Shown one piece after another: positions 30,420-39,592 of a DNA stretch of 64,000 bases. Numbering within the stretch: position 1 is the stretch's first letter; every line of letters begins with the position of its first letter. The DNA comes from Rhizobium sp. P40RR-XXII (GTDB lineage: Bacteria > Pseudomonadota > Alphaproteobacteria > Rhizobiales > Rhizobiaceae). Where the stretch lies: positions 186,001-250,000 of the forward strand of contig NZ_JABAII010000001.1 of NCBI RefSeq assembly GCF_012641405.1, given 5' to 3'. Below the pieces are notes generated by a model. It worked only from the letters and a program-made list of their open reading frames with translations, ran no database searches and was not told the DNA's origin. The position numbers were made by a program, and so were the translations under genes.

Positions 30420-31643
30420 CTACTTGCGCAATGCCTTCAGCAGGCCCATCGAGGGCTCGCCATCCGCATCCATGCCCATGCGTTCCTGAACGGCGGATAT
30501 CGCAGCCTTGGAGCCCGATCCGAAATTGCCGTCGACGACGCCGTCATAATAGCCGAGCTCCTTCAGGCGCGTCTGCAGCTCGAATTTCTGCTTGACGTCG
30601 AGCGTACCGCTCGGGCGCGGCCAGGATTGCTGCATGCCGCCAAAGCCGGCGATCTGATCCGCAAGCAAGCCGACGGCCAGTGCATAGCTGTCGGAGGCGT
30701 TGTAGCGCTTGACGGTGAAGAAGTTGCCGGTCATCAGGAAACCGGGGCCATCCGGGCCGCCCGGCATCTTCAGCTGGGCGCGGTCGGAGGTCTGGCGGAA
30801 ACCCTTGCCATTGGGACGGACGAAGCCGAGGGCGGCCCATTGCGCAATCGTATGGGTCTTGCCGGCCTGTGAGTTGCCGCCTGGCGGTACGACAACTTCA
30901 TAGCCCCATGTGCGCCCGGTATCCCAGCCGTTTTTGGCAAGCAGATTGGCCGTGGTCGCCAAGGCATCCGGAATGGAGTTCCAGATGTCTGGATGGCCGC
31001 TGCCGTCGGCGTCCACGGCATAGAGCAGGTAGCTGCTCGGGATGAATTGCGTGTGGCCCATGGCGCCGGCCCAGGAGCCGTTCAGCTCCTTGCGCGAGAT
31101 ATCGCCCTTCTGCAGGATTTTCAGCGCGGCGACGAGCTGCTTCTTGGCATAATTGGCCCGCTTGGGATCGGCATAGGCGAGCGTCGCCAGCGCGCGGGGT
31201 ACATAATGCAGCCGGTCGTTCTTGGCCAGCACGGCGCCATAGTTCGATTCCATCGACCAGATCGCCAGCATGATGTTTCTGTCGACGCCGAAGCGCTGCT
31301 CGAGCGCGCGCAGCGTGGATGCGTATTTGACCGCCATCTTCCGGCCAATATCCACGGTATAGGGATTGACACGGGAGTCGAGGTAGTCCCAGATTTGGGA
31401 CTTGAATTCCGGTTGGTACTGCGCTTTTTCGAGGACCGTGGGGTCTGGGTCCGTCACGCCGGCAAATGCATCGCGATAGGTCGATTGTGTAATGCCGCTC
31501 TTTGCAGCGGTAGCGTAGAAGCCCGCGATCCATTTCTGGAACCCAGGGTCGGCATTGGCGTTAACGGGGAAGAATCCCGCAAAGGCGCCGAGCGCGAGCG
31601 CCAAAGCGAGACCACGAAGGGAGTGTTTGCGGTTTGCGGTCAT
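30420..31643 (-). CDS. Lytic murein transglycosylase, MltB family
   Basis: A 407-aa periplasmic muramidase. A signal peptide (about residues 1-31, ending NANA) precedes the SLT_2 domain, with the catalytic Glu in AIWSMESNYGAVL and the conserved WAGAMGHTQFIPSSY. A C-terminal peptidoglycan-binding domain covers about 345-405 (LQTRLKELGYYDGVVDGNFG). It cleaves peptidoglycan strands to form anhydromuropeptides. It is likely the first gene of an operon with the SGNH protein, suggesting joint work on the cell wall. Confidence 0.9.
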   Translation of the reverse strand: MTANRKHSLRGLALALALGAFAGFFPVNANADPGFQKWIAGFYATAAKSGITQSTYRDAFAGVTDPDPTVLEKAQYQPEFKSQIWDYLDSRVNPYTVDIGRKMAVKYASTLRALEQRFGVDRNIMLAIWSMESNYGAVLAKNDRLHYVPRALATLAYADPKRANYAKKQLVAALKILQKGDISRKELNGSWAGAMGHTQFIPSSYLLYAVDADGSGHPDIWNSIPDALATTANLLAKNGWDTGRTWGYEVVVPPGGNSQAGKTHTIAQWAALGFVRPNGKGFRQTSDRAQLKMPGGPDGPGFLMTGNFFTVKRYNASDSYALAVGLLADQIAGFGGMQQSWPRPSGTLDVKQKFELQTRLKELGYYDGVVDGNFGSGSKAAISAVQERMGMDADGEPSMGLLKALRK

Positions 31644-31845
31644 CTACAGCCTGGTCCATCAAGCGTTGGATTTCGGTGCGGCGAAGCAAATAGCGTTCGC
31701 CCAAGCGTGACACTAAAGGAACGAAGTCAACAAATTCTTTACCATGGAAGTGAGGGCCAGTCATTATTTGCAAAACAGTAGCAAATTTAATCTACTGACG
31801 TTTCGAATGGCTTGGCGCCAGCATTTTAATGCCCAGGAGGTATGA

Positions 31846-32733
31846 GTGGGACAGCATAAGAAGGTGCGTAAGGCGGTATTTCCGGTTGCCGGATTAGGGA
31901 CGCGGTTCTTGCCGGCGACCAAGGCGGTGCCGAAGGAAATGCTGACTGTCGTGGACAAGCCTGTGATCCAATACGTCGTCGACGAGGCGATGGAAGCGGG
32001 CATCGAGCATTTCGTGTTCGTGACGGGGCGCAGCAAGCACGTCATCGAAGATTATTTCGATATCCAGTTCGAGCTCGAGCATACGCTGCGCCAGCGCAAC
32101 AAGAATGCCGAACTGTCGCTGCTGAACGGCCTGCTGCCGAAGGCAGGCACGGCGAGCTTCACGCGTCAGCAGGAGCCGCTCGGCCTTGGTCACGCCGTCT
32201 GGTGCGCCCGCGAGATCGTCGGCGACGAACCCTTCGCGCTGCTATTGCCCGACATGGTCATGCGCGGCGAAAAGGGCTGCATGAAGGGCATGATCGAGCT
32301 TTACGAGCATAGCGGCGGCAACGTCATCGCCGTCGAGGAATGCGCGCCGGATCAGACCCATAAATACGGTATCGTCGGTGTCGGCGAGACGATCGGCAAC
32401 GGCTTCCGCATCACCGAGATGGTCGAAAAGCCGGCCAAGGGAACGGCTCCGTCCAACTTCTTCATCAACGGCCGCTATATCCTGCAGCCGGAGATTTTCC
32501 GTATCCTTGAAAGCCAGGAGCGCGGCGCCGGCAACGAGATCCAGCTGACCGACGGCATGCTGAAGCTCGCGCAGACGCAGGATTTCGCCGGCTATCACTT
32601 TGAGGGCCAGACCTTCGACTGCGGCGCAAAGGATGGCTTCATCCTCGCCAACGTCGCCTTCTCGCTGGCGCGCGCGGATATCCGCCCGACCATAGAAAAT
32701 GAGCTGAAGGCGCTGGTCGAAGCCCTGAAATAG
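31846..32733 (+). CDS. galU: UTP-glucose-1-phosphate uridylyltransferase
   Basis: A 295-aa enzyme making UDP-glucose from UTP and glucose-1-phosphate, for exopolysaccharide, LPS and beta-glucan synthesis (called exoN in Sinorhizobium). The nucleotide loop [17 protein letters not shown] and the conserved [13 protein letters not shown] are visible. The GTG at 31846 lies 5 bp after AGGAGG. An ATG at 31842 in another frame gives only five codons (MSGTA), overlapping the start. A terminator follows the gene. Confidence 0.95.
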   Translation: MGQHKKVRKAVFPVAGLGTRFLPATKAVPKEMLTVVDKPVIQYVVDEAMEAGIEHFVFVTGRSKHVIEDYFDIQFELEHTLRQRNKNAELSLLNGLLPKAGTASFTRQQEPLGLGHAVWCAREIVGDEPFALLLPDMVMRGEKGCMKGMIELYEHSGGNVIAVEECAPDQTHKYGIVGVGETIGNGFRITEMVEKPAKGTAPSNFFINGRYILQPEIFRILESQERGAGNEIQLTDGMLKLAQTQDFAGYHFEGQTFDCGAKDGFILANVAFSLARADIRPTIENELKALVEALK

Positions 32734-32762
32734 GCGCTTGCGATCTTCGCAGGCAAAGCATC

Positions 32763-32792
32763 GAGGCCCGGTCTTCCGGGCCTCATTTCGTT
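32763..32792 (+). terminator. Terminator after galU
   Basis: A perfect 9-bp stem GAGGCCCGG/CCGGGCCTC with a 4-nt loop (32763-32784), followed by ATTTCGTTT. Confidence 0.85.
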
Positions 32793-32830
32793 TGCGCTGA
32801 CAAAACTTCACGGTCCGGAATGGAGCTTTG

Positions 32831-32932
32831 GAGCATTTCCAGGAAAAGTGCGCAGCGGTTTTCCGTCCGGAATGCGTTCGGAAATAAGAAGATGGAGCGT
32901 TTTTGCGATTCGAAGAAAAGCGGAAATGCTCT
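32831..32932 (-). repeat. MITE-like palindromic element, variant 2
   Basis: About 102 bp with perfect 10-bp terminal inverted repeats GAGCATTTCC/GGAAATGCTC. On the minus strand it carries the shared CATTCCGGACGGAAAACCGC ... GCACTTTTCC segment. It closely matches the copy at 55151-55243. It sits between convergent genes. Confidence 0.7.
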
Positions 32933-32935
32933 GGG

Positions 32936-34462
32936 TCAGCGCTTTACCGTCAGGCCGACACCGGCCTGGAGTTGGTGGGTGCTGTCGCCAACATCTCTTG
33001 TGGTCAGTTGATAGCCGATATTGCTGGTCAGATCGAGGTAGCGGTTGATCCCCCAGGTTAGGCCGAAAGCCGTGCCGTATTCGGTTTCGTCGGAGGCGTT
33101 GCCGTTGGAAGGATAGTTGCGCCAGATCGTTCCGCTCGTCACCTTGGCGGTCAAGTCGTCGCGCAGCTGACGGCTTACGGTGCTCGTGAGCTGGTAGGCG
33201 GTATAGCCACTGAGGCCGGCCGTGGTGGAGGGCTGGACCGTGGTCGAAAGGCCGATGCTGATATCCGTACCGCGCTGCGGCGACCAGGCGAGATTGCCGT
33301 CGATCGTCGGCGAGTCCACGGACGCCAGGCGCGAATCGTCGAATTGGGTGTGCTGATAGCCGAAGCCGAGTTCGCCCTTGAACTTTTCGCCGAGGTCGAA
33401 TTCGACGCCACCCTTGCCGCCATAGCTCTGGTTCGAGCGGGCATAGCCGTTGCTGTCGCGGGTCTGGTCGTAGACAGCTCGGCCGAGATCGACTTCCACG
33501 AAGGGAATGATGGCGGGCGAGAGCTCGTAGCCGATACGCCCGCGCCAGGTGCCGGCCGTCTGGTCGCGGTCGCTGAGCGTGACCTTGGTTCCGTCGGAAA
33601 GTACGGCATCGGAATAGACCGTGCGCGTCAGTGCCAGTGCCGTCGTGCCGCGCAGCAGGCCGAAGTCGCGTTCCAGCGAAAGTCCTGTTGTAAACTGGTT
33701 GACGGCCGATTGCTTCGAGGCGCCGGCGATCGCGTTCGGGTCGCTCGTGTCCTCGCGGTAGAACTGATAGCCGGCGGTGATATGCGCGGTGGTATCGGCG
33801 GGGAGATCGAGCCGCAGGTCGGCGTTCAGGTTGATGGTCGGCTTTTCTTCACTCGTGCCGCTGAGATTCTTTTGCCAGACGCCCTCGCCGGTAACGGTCA
33901 GGGCATGACGGTCCCAATCCGAGGTCACGGTGCTGCGCAGATCCGTCTGCAGGAAAGTGCGGTTGTTCTCAGTGGAGCCGGTGCGATCCCGCTCGACATT
34001 GATCGACTGATTGACGGAAGGGCGCAGGGTGAAGGTGCCGAGCGGTATGCCCTGGACATCGGCGCGATCCGGATACTGACGTGCCTTCAATCCGTCGACG
34101 GTTGGTTCCGCCAGGTTGACGCGGCGCAGGTCGTTATCGAGCGTGGAGCCCGTGGTGATGGGATCGACGCCGTCAAGGCGGAGGCGCATGTTCGGCGGTG
34201 CGTCGCTATTCGACGTGCCGGCGGACGCCGGGTTCGTCGGTTGGACCGCTTGCGCACCGCCTGTGGAGGTGGTCGTCGGATCAGTCGGGGATGCCAATGT
34301 CGATGCAGGCAGGGTATCGTCGAGGTTCTGGCCGGGCGAGAGCGATTGCGCGTAGACCGACATCGGCGCGGCGAATGCGATACCCCAGCCGAGCACGGCG
34401 GAGGTCGCCCGTGCCGTCAGCCGGAGGGCATCATGACCCGCCTTATCCTTGCCGATGTTCAT
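32936..34462 (-). CDS. Outer-membrane beta-barrel protein
   Basis: A 508-aa protein with an N-terminal export segment ending near SVYAQS, then a Thr/Pro/Ser-rich region (about 50-110). After that come many alternating hydrophobic and polar strands with aromatic ends (for example ITAGYQFYRED and GELGFGYQHTQF), ending in GVGLTVKR. This fits the BBP2-type outer-membrane beta-barrel family in Rhizobiales. The function is unknown; its proximity to galU and kdsD suggests envelope or polysaccharide work. The ATG at 34462 is preferred over an upstream TTG at 34510, though its ribosome binding site is weak. Confidence 0.78.
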   Translation of the reverse strand: MNIGKDKAGHDALRLTARATSAVLGWGIAFAAPMSVYAQSLSPGQNLDDTLPASTLASPTDPTTTSTGGAQAVQPTNPASAGTSNSDAPPNMRLRLDGVDPITTGSTLDNDLRRVNLAEPTVDGLKARQYPDRADVQGIPLGTFTLRPSVNQSINVERDRTGSTENNRTFLQTDLRSTVTSDWDRHALTVTGEGVWQKNLSGTSEEKPTINLNADLRLDLPADTTAHITAGYQFYREDTSDPNAIAGASKQSAVNQFTTGLSLERDFGLLRGTTALALTRTVYSDAVLSDGTKVTLSDRDQTAGTWRGRIGYELSPAIIPFVEVDLGRAVYDQTRDSNGYARSNQSYGGKGGVEFDLGEKFKGELGFGYQHTQFDDSRLASVDSPTIDGNLAWSPQRGTDISIGLSTTVQPSTTAGLSGYTAYQLTSTVSRQLRDDLTAKVTSGTIWRNYPSNGNASDETEYGTAFGLTWGINRYLDLTSNIGYQLTTRDVGDSTHQLQAGVGLTVKR

Positions 34463-34659
34463 TTTATTTATGTCTGACCCTGCTGGAAATGTCTTAAAAT
34501 TCTTACCCAAGTGTAAAGCCGCGTGGTTAACGCTTGGTTGCCAAAGGGCCGCGCGCGGATGCGGATCGGCAATATTATCGATATGGCATGGCGGCCGGCG
34601 CCATGGCCATAAGTCGATCTTCTGTGGACAGATTTGGAGAAAAGCGTTAGGCCTCCCTC

Positions 34660-35655
34660 ATGAATAAGAGAGCTGTAAGACTCATCGAGAACGGCGCGAT
34701 CGAATCCGCCATACGAACGATCGAGACCGAGAGGCGGGGCATGGAGGCGCTAGAACGCGCGCTGACCAATGGCCTGGCCGAGCCCTTCAGCCGCGCGGTG
34801 GAGATCATCGGCGATATCACCGGCCGTGTCGTCATCACCGGCGTCGGCAAGAGCGGCCATATCGGCAACAAGCTCGCCGCCAGCCTGGCCTCCACCGGAA
34901 CCCCGGCTTTCTTCGTGCATCCGGTCGAGGCCAATCACGGCGATCTCGGCATGATCACGCAGGATGATGTCATCATCGCGATCTCCTGGGGTGGCGAAAG
35001 CGCGGAGTTGCGCGGCATCATCAGCTATTCCCGCCGCTTCTCGATCCCGATGATCGCCATTACATCAGGCGAGACCTCCACCCTTGCACGCGAGTCGGAC
35101 GTGGTCCTCCTGCTGCCGAAGGAGCAGGAAGCCTGCCCGCATGGGCTGGCGCCGACGACATCGACGCTGCTGCAGCTCGCTATCGGCGATGCGTTGACCG
35201 TGGCGCTGCTGGAAGCGAGGGGCTTCACAGCCGAGGATTTCCGCACCTTCCATCCGGGCGGCAAGCTGGGCGCGAGCCTGTCGCATGTCGCCGATATCAT
35301 GCACAAGGGCGATCGTGTGCCCCTGGTCAAGCTCGGCACCGGCATGCCGGAAGCGGCGATGACCCTTTCGCGAATGCGCTTCGGCTGTGTCGGCGTGATC
35401 GATGACAACGGTTGCCTGTGCGGTATCGTCACCGACGGCGACATCGCCCGCAATCTCGGCACCAGCCTTGCCGAAATGCGCGTGGACGAGGTGATGACCC
35501 GCAATCCGAAGACCGTCAAAGAAACGACGCTGGCCACAAGCGCCATGGCCGTGCTCAATCGTCACAATATTTCGGCGCTCATCGTGATTGACGATACGCG
35601 CCACCCGGTCGGGATCGTGCATTTCCACGATCTACTGCGGATCGGTGTCGCCTGA
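34660..35655 (+). CDS. kdsD: Arabinose-5-phosphate isomerase, KpsF/GutQ family
   Basis: A 331-aa enzyme converting ribulose-5-phosphate to arabinose-5-phosphate, the first step to Kdo for LPS. The N-terminal SIS domain (about 40-180) contains VITGVGKSGHIGNKLAASLAS and the catalytic-region HPVEANHGDLG. Two CBS domains follow (about 215-265 and 280-330). The start could be internal at 34741, where a GAGGCGGGG site precedes ATG, but the longer form has the normal family length. Its stop abuts the stop of nfeD on the other strand with no spacer. Confidence 0.93.
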   Translation: MNKRAVRLIENGAIESAIRTIETERRGMEALERALTNGLAEPFSRAVEIIGDITGRVVITGVGKSGHIGNKLAASLASTGTPAFFVHPVEANHGDLGMITQDDVIIAISWGGESAELRGIISYSRRFSIPMIAITSGETSTLARESDVVLLLPKEQEACPHGLAPTTSTLLQLAIGDALTVALLEARGFTAEDFRTFHPGGKLGASLSHVADIMHKGDRVPLVKLGTGMPEAAMTLSRMRFGCVGVIDDNGCLCGIVTDGDIARNLGTSLAEMRVDEVMTRNPKTVKETTLATSAMAVLNRHNISALIVIDDTRHPVGIVHFHDLLRIGVA

Positions 35656-36114
35656 TCAGACGGGTTCGACCGTGAGGTCGCGGCCGTTGCTGGCGACGAC
35701 CTTGACGCGGGTGCCGATAGGCAAGTCCGGCCCGCTGACCGTCCAATACGTATCGTTCAAGCGAATGCGTCCCCGGCCTTCGGTGATCGGCTGGTCGAGG
35801 GTTGCCGTGCGCCCAACCAGGCTGGCGCCGCGCTGGTTCAGGAACGGCTCGTCCGTAACCTGGTTGTTGTTGTAGAGATAGCGTCGCCCAATCAGGGTGA
35901 CGATCACCGCCGTGGCCGCGAAGACGAGCCCCTGCACCTGCCAGGCCCAGAAGGCGCTATCCCAGAAGAGCAGGGACAAGGCGCCGACGATGATGCCCGC
36001 CAGGCCGACCCACACCAGGAAGAAACCCGGCAGGACCAGCTCGGCGGCGAGCAGCACCAATCCGAACAGCCACCAGCTCCAGGGGCCGAGTTCCACGACA
36101 AGATTGTCGAACAT
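35656..36114 (-). CDS. nfeD: NfeD family membrane protein
   Basis: A 152-aa protein with three hydrophobic segments (about 14-75, including ELVLPGFFLVWVGLAG) and a C-terminal OB-fold domain (RGRIRLNDTYWTV ... GTRVKVV). This is the short NfeD class (NfeD1b-like). The start is 1 bp after the stop of the stomatin-like gene and uses GGGAGA in that gene's end, so the pair is translationally linked. NfeD/stomatin pairs are thought to organise membrane microdomains and protein quality control. Confidence 0.88.
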   Translation of the reverse strand: MFDNLVVELGPWSWWLFGLVLLAAELVLPGFFLVWVGLAGIIVGALSLLFWDSAFWAWQVQGLVFAATAVIVTLIGRRYLYNNNQVTDEPFLNQRGASLVGRTATLDQPITEGRGRIRLNDTYWTVSGPDLPIGTRVKVVASNGRDLTVEPV

Positions 36115-36115
36115 C

Positions 36116-37132
36116 TCAGCTCTCCCGAGGTGGCAGCGGATTGACGGAAGGCGTGGTGCGAACCGTGCCCGACCGCGGCCGGGAAGGTTGCGGAGCGCCA
36201 TTGCCGTCGCCGTTGTCGCCGAAGACTTCGCGGGCGATGGCGCCGATGCCGCCGAGCGAACCGATGATGGAGCTGGCCTCCATCGGCATCAGGACGATCT
36301 TCGAATTGCCGGCGGAACCGATTGCGGTCAGGGCTTCGGTGTACTTCTGCGCGATGAAGTAATTGATCGCCTGCACATTGCCCTCGGCGATGGCCTCGGA
36401 CACCACGCGGGTCGCTTTCGCTTCGGCCTCGGCGAGACGCTCGCGCGCCTCGGCATTGCGGAACGCCGCCTCGCGCTGGCCCTCCGCCTGCAGCACGGCT
36501 GCCTGCTTGGCGCCCTCGGCGCGCAGGATCTGCGCATTGCGAAGGCCCTCCGCCTCCAGGACCTGAGCGCGCTTTTCGCGCTCGGCCTTCATCTGCCGGC
36601 CCATGGCGTCCACGAGATCCTTCGGCGGCTGGATATCCTTGATTTCCACGCGCGTTACCTTGATGCCCCAAGGTTCTACGGCCTCGTCAACCACCCGCAG
36701 CAGCCGCTCGTTGATGGCATCGCGATTGGACAGAAGTTCGTCCAGATCCATCGAGCCCATGACCGAACGGATGTTGGTCTTCGTGAGATTGAGGATCGCG
36801 CTTTCGAGATTGGTGATCTGATAGGCGGCCTGCGCTGCGTTCAGAACCTGGAAGAAGGCCACCGCATCGGCGGAGATGCTGGCATTGTCCTTGGTGATGA
36901 CCTCTTGCGTGGGCACGGCCAACACCTGCTCCATCACGTTCATCCGCATACCGATCGTTTCGATGAAGGGCACGATCAGATTGAGCCCCGGCTCCAGCGT
37001 GCGGATATAGCGGCCGAAACGCTGGACCGTGTACCGATAGCCCTGCGGCACAGTCTTGATCCCTGCGAACAGCACCAGGATGACCAGGACGATCAGGGCA
37101 ATCACAACGATGCTGAAACCACCGACTACCAT
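36116..37132 (-). CDS. SPFH/Band 7 stomatin-like protein (QmcA-like)
   Basis: A 338-aa protein. An N-terminal membrane anchor (about 5-25, [19 protein letters not shown]) is followed by the SPFH domain ([15 protein letters not shown] onward to about 185). A long Ala/Glu/Arg-rich coiled-coil region covers 190-275, and the tail is Gly/Pro-rich. GGAGG precedes the ATG by 5 bp; the frame upstream to 37219 is not used. It forms a two-gene operon with nfeD. Family members build ring assemblies at the inner membrane and often act with FtsH-type proteases. Confidence 0.92.
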   Translation of the reverse strand: MVVGGFSIVVIALIVLVILVLFAGIKTVPQGYRYTVQRFGRYIRTLEPGLNLIVPFIETIGMRMNVMEQVLAVPTQEVITKDNASISADAVAFFQVLNAAQAAYQITNLESAILNLTKTNIRSVMGSMDLDELLSNRDAINERLLRVVDEAVEPWGIKVTRVEIKDIQPPKDLVDAMGRQMKAEREKRAQVLEAEGLRNAQILRAEGAKQAAVLQAEGQREAAFRNAEARERLAEAEAKATRVVSEAIAEGNVQAINYFIAQKYTEALTAIGSAGNSKIVLMPMEASSIIGSLGGIGAIAREVFGDNGDGNGAPQPSRPRSGTVRTTPSVNPLPPRES

Positions 37133-37434
37133 CAAATTCCTCCATGGGCGCGCCCGTCTGCAGCGGAACCGCGTCGCGTCAATCGCCGCCGTTCTGCCTC
37201 CAATAGCTCGGTCGAGCATACGAGGCGGCAGCTCAATCAGATGTGGTGGGTTAGCATGTTCTCGGCAAGTGAGGAATGGGCGTCGAAGGGGAAGGTTTTA
37301 GCGAGCCCCCATCAATCAATCGCGACCGGGTCTTGCTTCCGGCGGTTGATCTTCATACTTTATTGTAGAAATTTCTGGCTCCGCTGCTCCGCAGCCTTTC
37401 GAGCCAAGTCATCGCGCATCATCAGGGTGGAGCT
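37133..37434. other. Divergent promoter region, no gene seen
   Basis: About 300 bp between the divergent stomatin and HtrA-like genes. No conserved reading frame or clear consensus promoter is visible. Confidence 0.4.
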
Positions 37435-38343
37435 ATGAATATCGATAGGACCTTGCGGTCGGTCGTGGCCGTACACGCCTCAATTCCGGAAGATGCTTTC
37501 ACAGCGGCAACACTTGGCACCCGCAGGGAAGGCAGCGGCGTGGTCATCCGGGGCAACGGGCTCGTCTTGACCATCGGCTATCTGATTACGGAAGCCGATA
37601 ATGTCTGGCTGACGACCAATAGCGGCCGCGTCGTGCCTGGTCATGCCCTGGCTTACGATCAGGAAACCGGATTCGGTCTGGTGCAGGCGCTCGGCCCGCT
37701 CGACGTGCCCGCCCTGGAATTCGGCGACGCGGACAAGGCCGAGATCGGCGATGCGGTCGTCGTGGCTGACGGAATCGGCCAATTCGTCGAGGCGAAGATC
37801 GTCGCCAAGCAGGAGTTTGCCGGCTATTGGGAATATTTGGTCGATGAGGCGATCTTCGTTGCGCCGGCGCATCCCTCATGGGGTGGCGCAGCCCTTCTCA
37901 GCGAAGATGGCAAGCTTCTCGGTGTCGGCTCGCTGCATTTGCAGATGGCAACAGAGAACGGCGATAGCGCCGACATCAACATGATCGTGCCGATCAACCT
38001 GCTTTTGCCGATCCTGGAGGATCTCATCAAGCGCGGGCGGGTCAGCAAGCCGCCACGGCCCTGGCTCGGTGCCTTCTCGGCCGAAAGCAACGGCGAGGTC
38101 GTTGTCATGAGCGTCACCGAGGGCGGCCCGGCGGCCAAGGCGGGATTGCGCCGGGGCGACGTCATTTCGGAGATCCGCGACGGGGAAGTCGATGGGCTCG
38201 CCGATTTCTATCGCAAGATATGGGAGAGCGGGCCGGCCGGCGCCGAGATTCCCATGCGGGTGCTGCGCGATGGCCGCGAGGCCTGGCTGCGCATCAAGTC
38301 GGCCGATCGCAGCAGCTTCCTCAAGAAGCCACAGCTGCAATAG
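37435..38343 (+). CDS. HtrA/DegP-like protein with PDZ domain, catalytic triad lost
   Basis: A 302-aa protein with an HtrA-type trypsin fold (about 8-200) and a C-terminal PDZ domain (about 205-295; GGPAAKAGLRRGDVISEI). All three protease residues appear replaced. Where HtrA has TNNHV the sequence is LTIGYLI (Tyr49), where it has DxxTDLA it is DQETGFG (Gly79), and where it has GNSGGPL it is PSWGGAA (Trp149). No signal peptide is seen, so it may be cytosolic. It probably acts as a binding or scaffold protein. It is a single gene, divergent from the stomatin/NfeD operon, another quality-control system. Confidence 0.8.
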   Translation: MNIDRTLRSVVAVHASIPEDAFTAATLGTRREGSGVVIRGNGLVLTIGYLITEADNVWLTTNSGRVVPGHALAYDQETGFGLVQALGPLDVPALEFGDADKAEIGDAVVVADGIGQFVEAKIVAKQEFAGYWEYLVDEAIFVAPAHPSWGGAALLSEDGKLLGVGSLHLQMATENGDSADINMIVPINLLLPILEDLIKRGRVSKPPRPWLGAFSAESNGEVVVMSVTEGGPAAKAGLRRGDVISEIRDGEVDGLADFYRKIWESGPAGAEIPMRVLRDGREAWLRIKSADRSSFLKKPQLQ

Positions 38344-38348
38344 GCTTC

Positions 38349-38448
38349 GAGCGGTTCAGCTTTTCACGCAATTTCTGAACCGCTTTATCGCTTTGTTTTC
38401 TCGCAATTCCGGACGGGAAACCGCTCAGCACTTTTCCTGGAATTGCTC
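38349..38448 (+). repeat. MITE-like palindromic element, copy 2
   Basis: A 100-bp element beginning GAGCGGTTCAGC and ending GGAATTGCTC, nearly the same as the copy at 11963-12062. It lies between the stops of the HtrA-like and hemH genes, with no TA flanks. Confidence 0.75.
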
Positions 38449-38460
38449 CCGGCGGCTCTC

Positions 38461-39495
38461 TTACACCCAGCCGAGCAGCTCACGCCGCACGACCTTTTCC
38501 AGCACTTTCATGCCGTCTTCGCTGTCGTTGAGACAGGGAATATGGGTGAATTTCTCGCCGCCATTGTGATGGAAGGATTCGGCCGCCTGCTCGGCGATTT
38601 CCTCCAGCGTCTCCAGGCAGTCGGAGACGAAACCCGGATTGAGAACGGCGATGCGCCTGGTGCCGCTTTTGGCAAGCTCTTCCACGGTCTTGTCGGTATA
38701 GGGCTGCAGCCACTCCTCCGGGCCGAAGCGTGACTGGAAGGTGACCATGAACTGATCTTCGGAAAGACCTAGCTTCTCGCGCAGCAGACGGCCGGTCTTC
38801 TGACAGAAACAGTAATAGGGATCACCCAGCTTGAAATAGGACATGGGAATGCCGTGGAAGGATGCGATAAGCTTTTCCGGCTGCCAATCCAGAGCCGACA
38901 GGTGCCGGGTCACGGAATTGGCGAGCGCCTCGATATATGTCTCGTCGTCGTGATATTGCGGGACGGTGCGCAGGGCCGGCTGCCAGCGCATCTTCACCAG
39001 TTTCTCGAAAGCCTTGTCGTTGACGGTGGCGGTCGTTGCCGCCGCATATTGCGGATAGAGAGGGAAGAGCACGATGCGGTCGCAGCCGCTGTCCTGCAAC
39101 GCTTGAATGCGCTCACCGATCGATGGCGTACCGTAGCGCATCGCCCAGTCGACGATGACATCAGGCAGGTCCGCCAGCCGTGCCGCCATGAGGTCCGACT
39201 GGTTGCGGGTATAGGTGCGCAGGAAGCTCTCGTTCTTTTCCTTGTTCCAGATCGTCTCATAGGCCTTGCCGACCTTCTGCGGCCGGGTGTTGAGCACGAT
39301 ACCGAACAGGATCGGGTACCATTTCCAGCGCGACCACTCGATGACGCGGCGGTCGGTCAGGAATTCGCGCAGGTAGCGGCGCATGGAAGAGTAGTCGGTG
39401 CCGTCGGGCGTTCCGAGATTAACGAGCAGCACGCCGACCTTGCCGTATTTCACGCTGGGGTGACCGGGCGAAAGCGTGGTCAGGTCTGCTGTCAT
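38461..39495 (-). CDS. hemH: Ferrochelatase
   Basis: A 344-aa enzyme inserting Fe2+ into protoporphyrin IX, the last step of heme synthesis. Visible: VGVLLVNLGTPDG at the N terminus, the catalytic His in IASFHGIPMSYFKLGDPY, and the acidic residues in GFVSDCLETLEEI. The ATG at 39495 has GAGGG upstream; the frame back to 39585 lies across the upstream gene's terminator and is rejected. No Irr or Fur box is evident in the short spacer. Confidence 0.95.
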   Translation of the reverse strand: MTADLTTLSPGHPSVKYGKVGVLLVNLGTPDGTDYSSMRRYLREFLTDRRVIEWSRWKWYPILFGIVLNTRPQKVGKAYETIWNKEKNESFLRTYTRNQSDLMAARLADLPDVIVDWAMRYGTPSIGERIQALQDSGCDRIVLFPLYPQYAAATTATVNDKAFEKLVKMRWQPALRTVPQYHDDETYIEALANSVTRHLSALDWQPEKLIASFHGIPMSYFKLGDPYYCFCQKTGRLLREKLGLSEDQFMVTFQSRFGPEEWLQPYTDKTVEELAKSGTRRIAVLNPGFVSDCLETLEEIAEQAAESFHHNGGEKFTHIPCLNDSEDGMKVLEKVVRRELLGWV

Positions 39496-39535
39496 CGATT
39501 GAATCCCTCTCAAGAAACGAAGCCCTTCACATAGG

Positions 39536-39568
39536 AAAAAAAGCCGGCCCGCGGAAGTCCGGACCGGC
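39536..39568 (-). terminator. Terminator between the 5'-nucleotidase gene and hemH
   Basis: On the minus strand an interrupted stem beginning GCCGG and ending CCGGC (39568-39543) is followed by TTTTTTT. It makes hemH a separate unit. Confidence 0.8.
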
Positions 39569-39592
39569 TCTCTCATGCGAGACAAATCGTCC

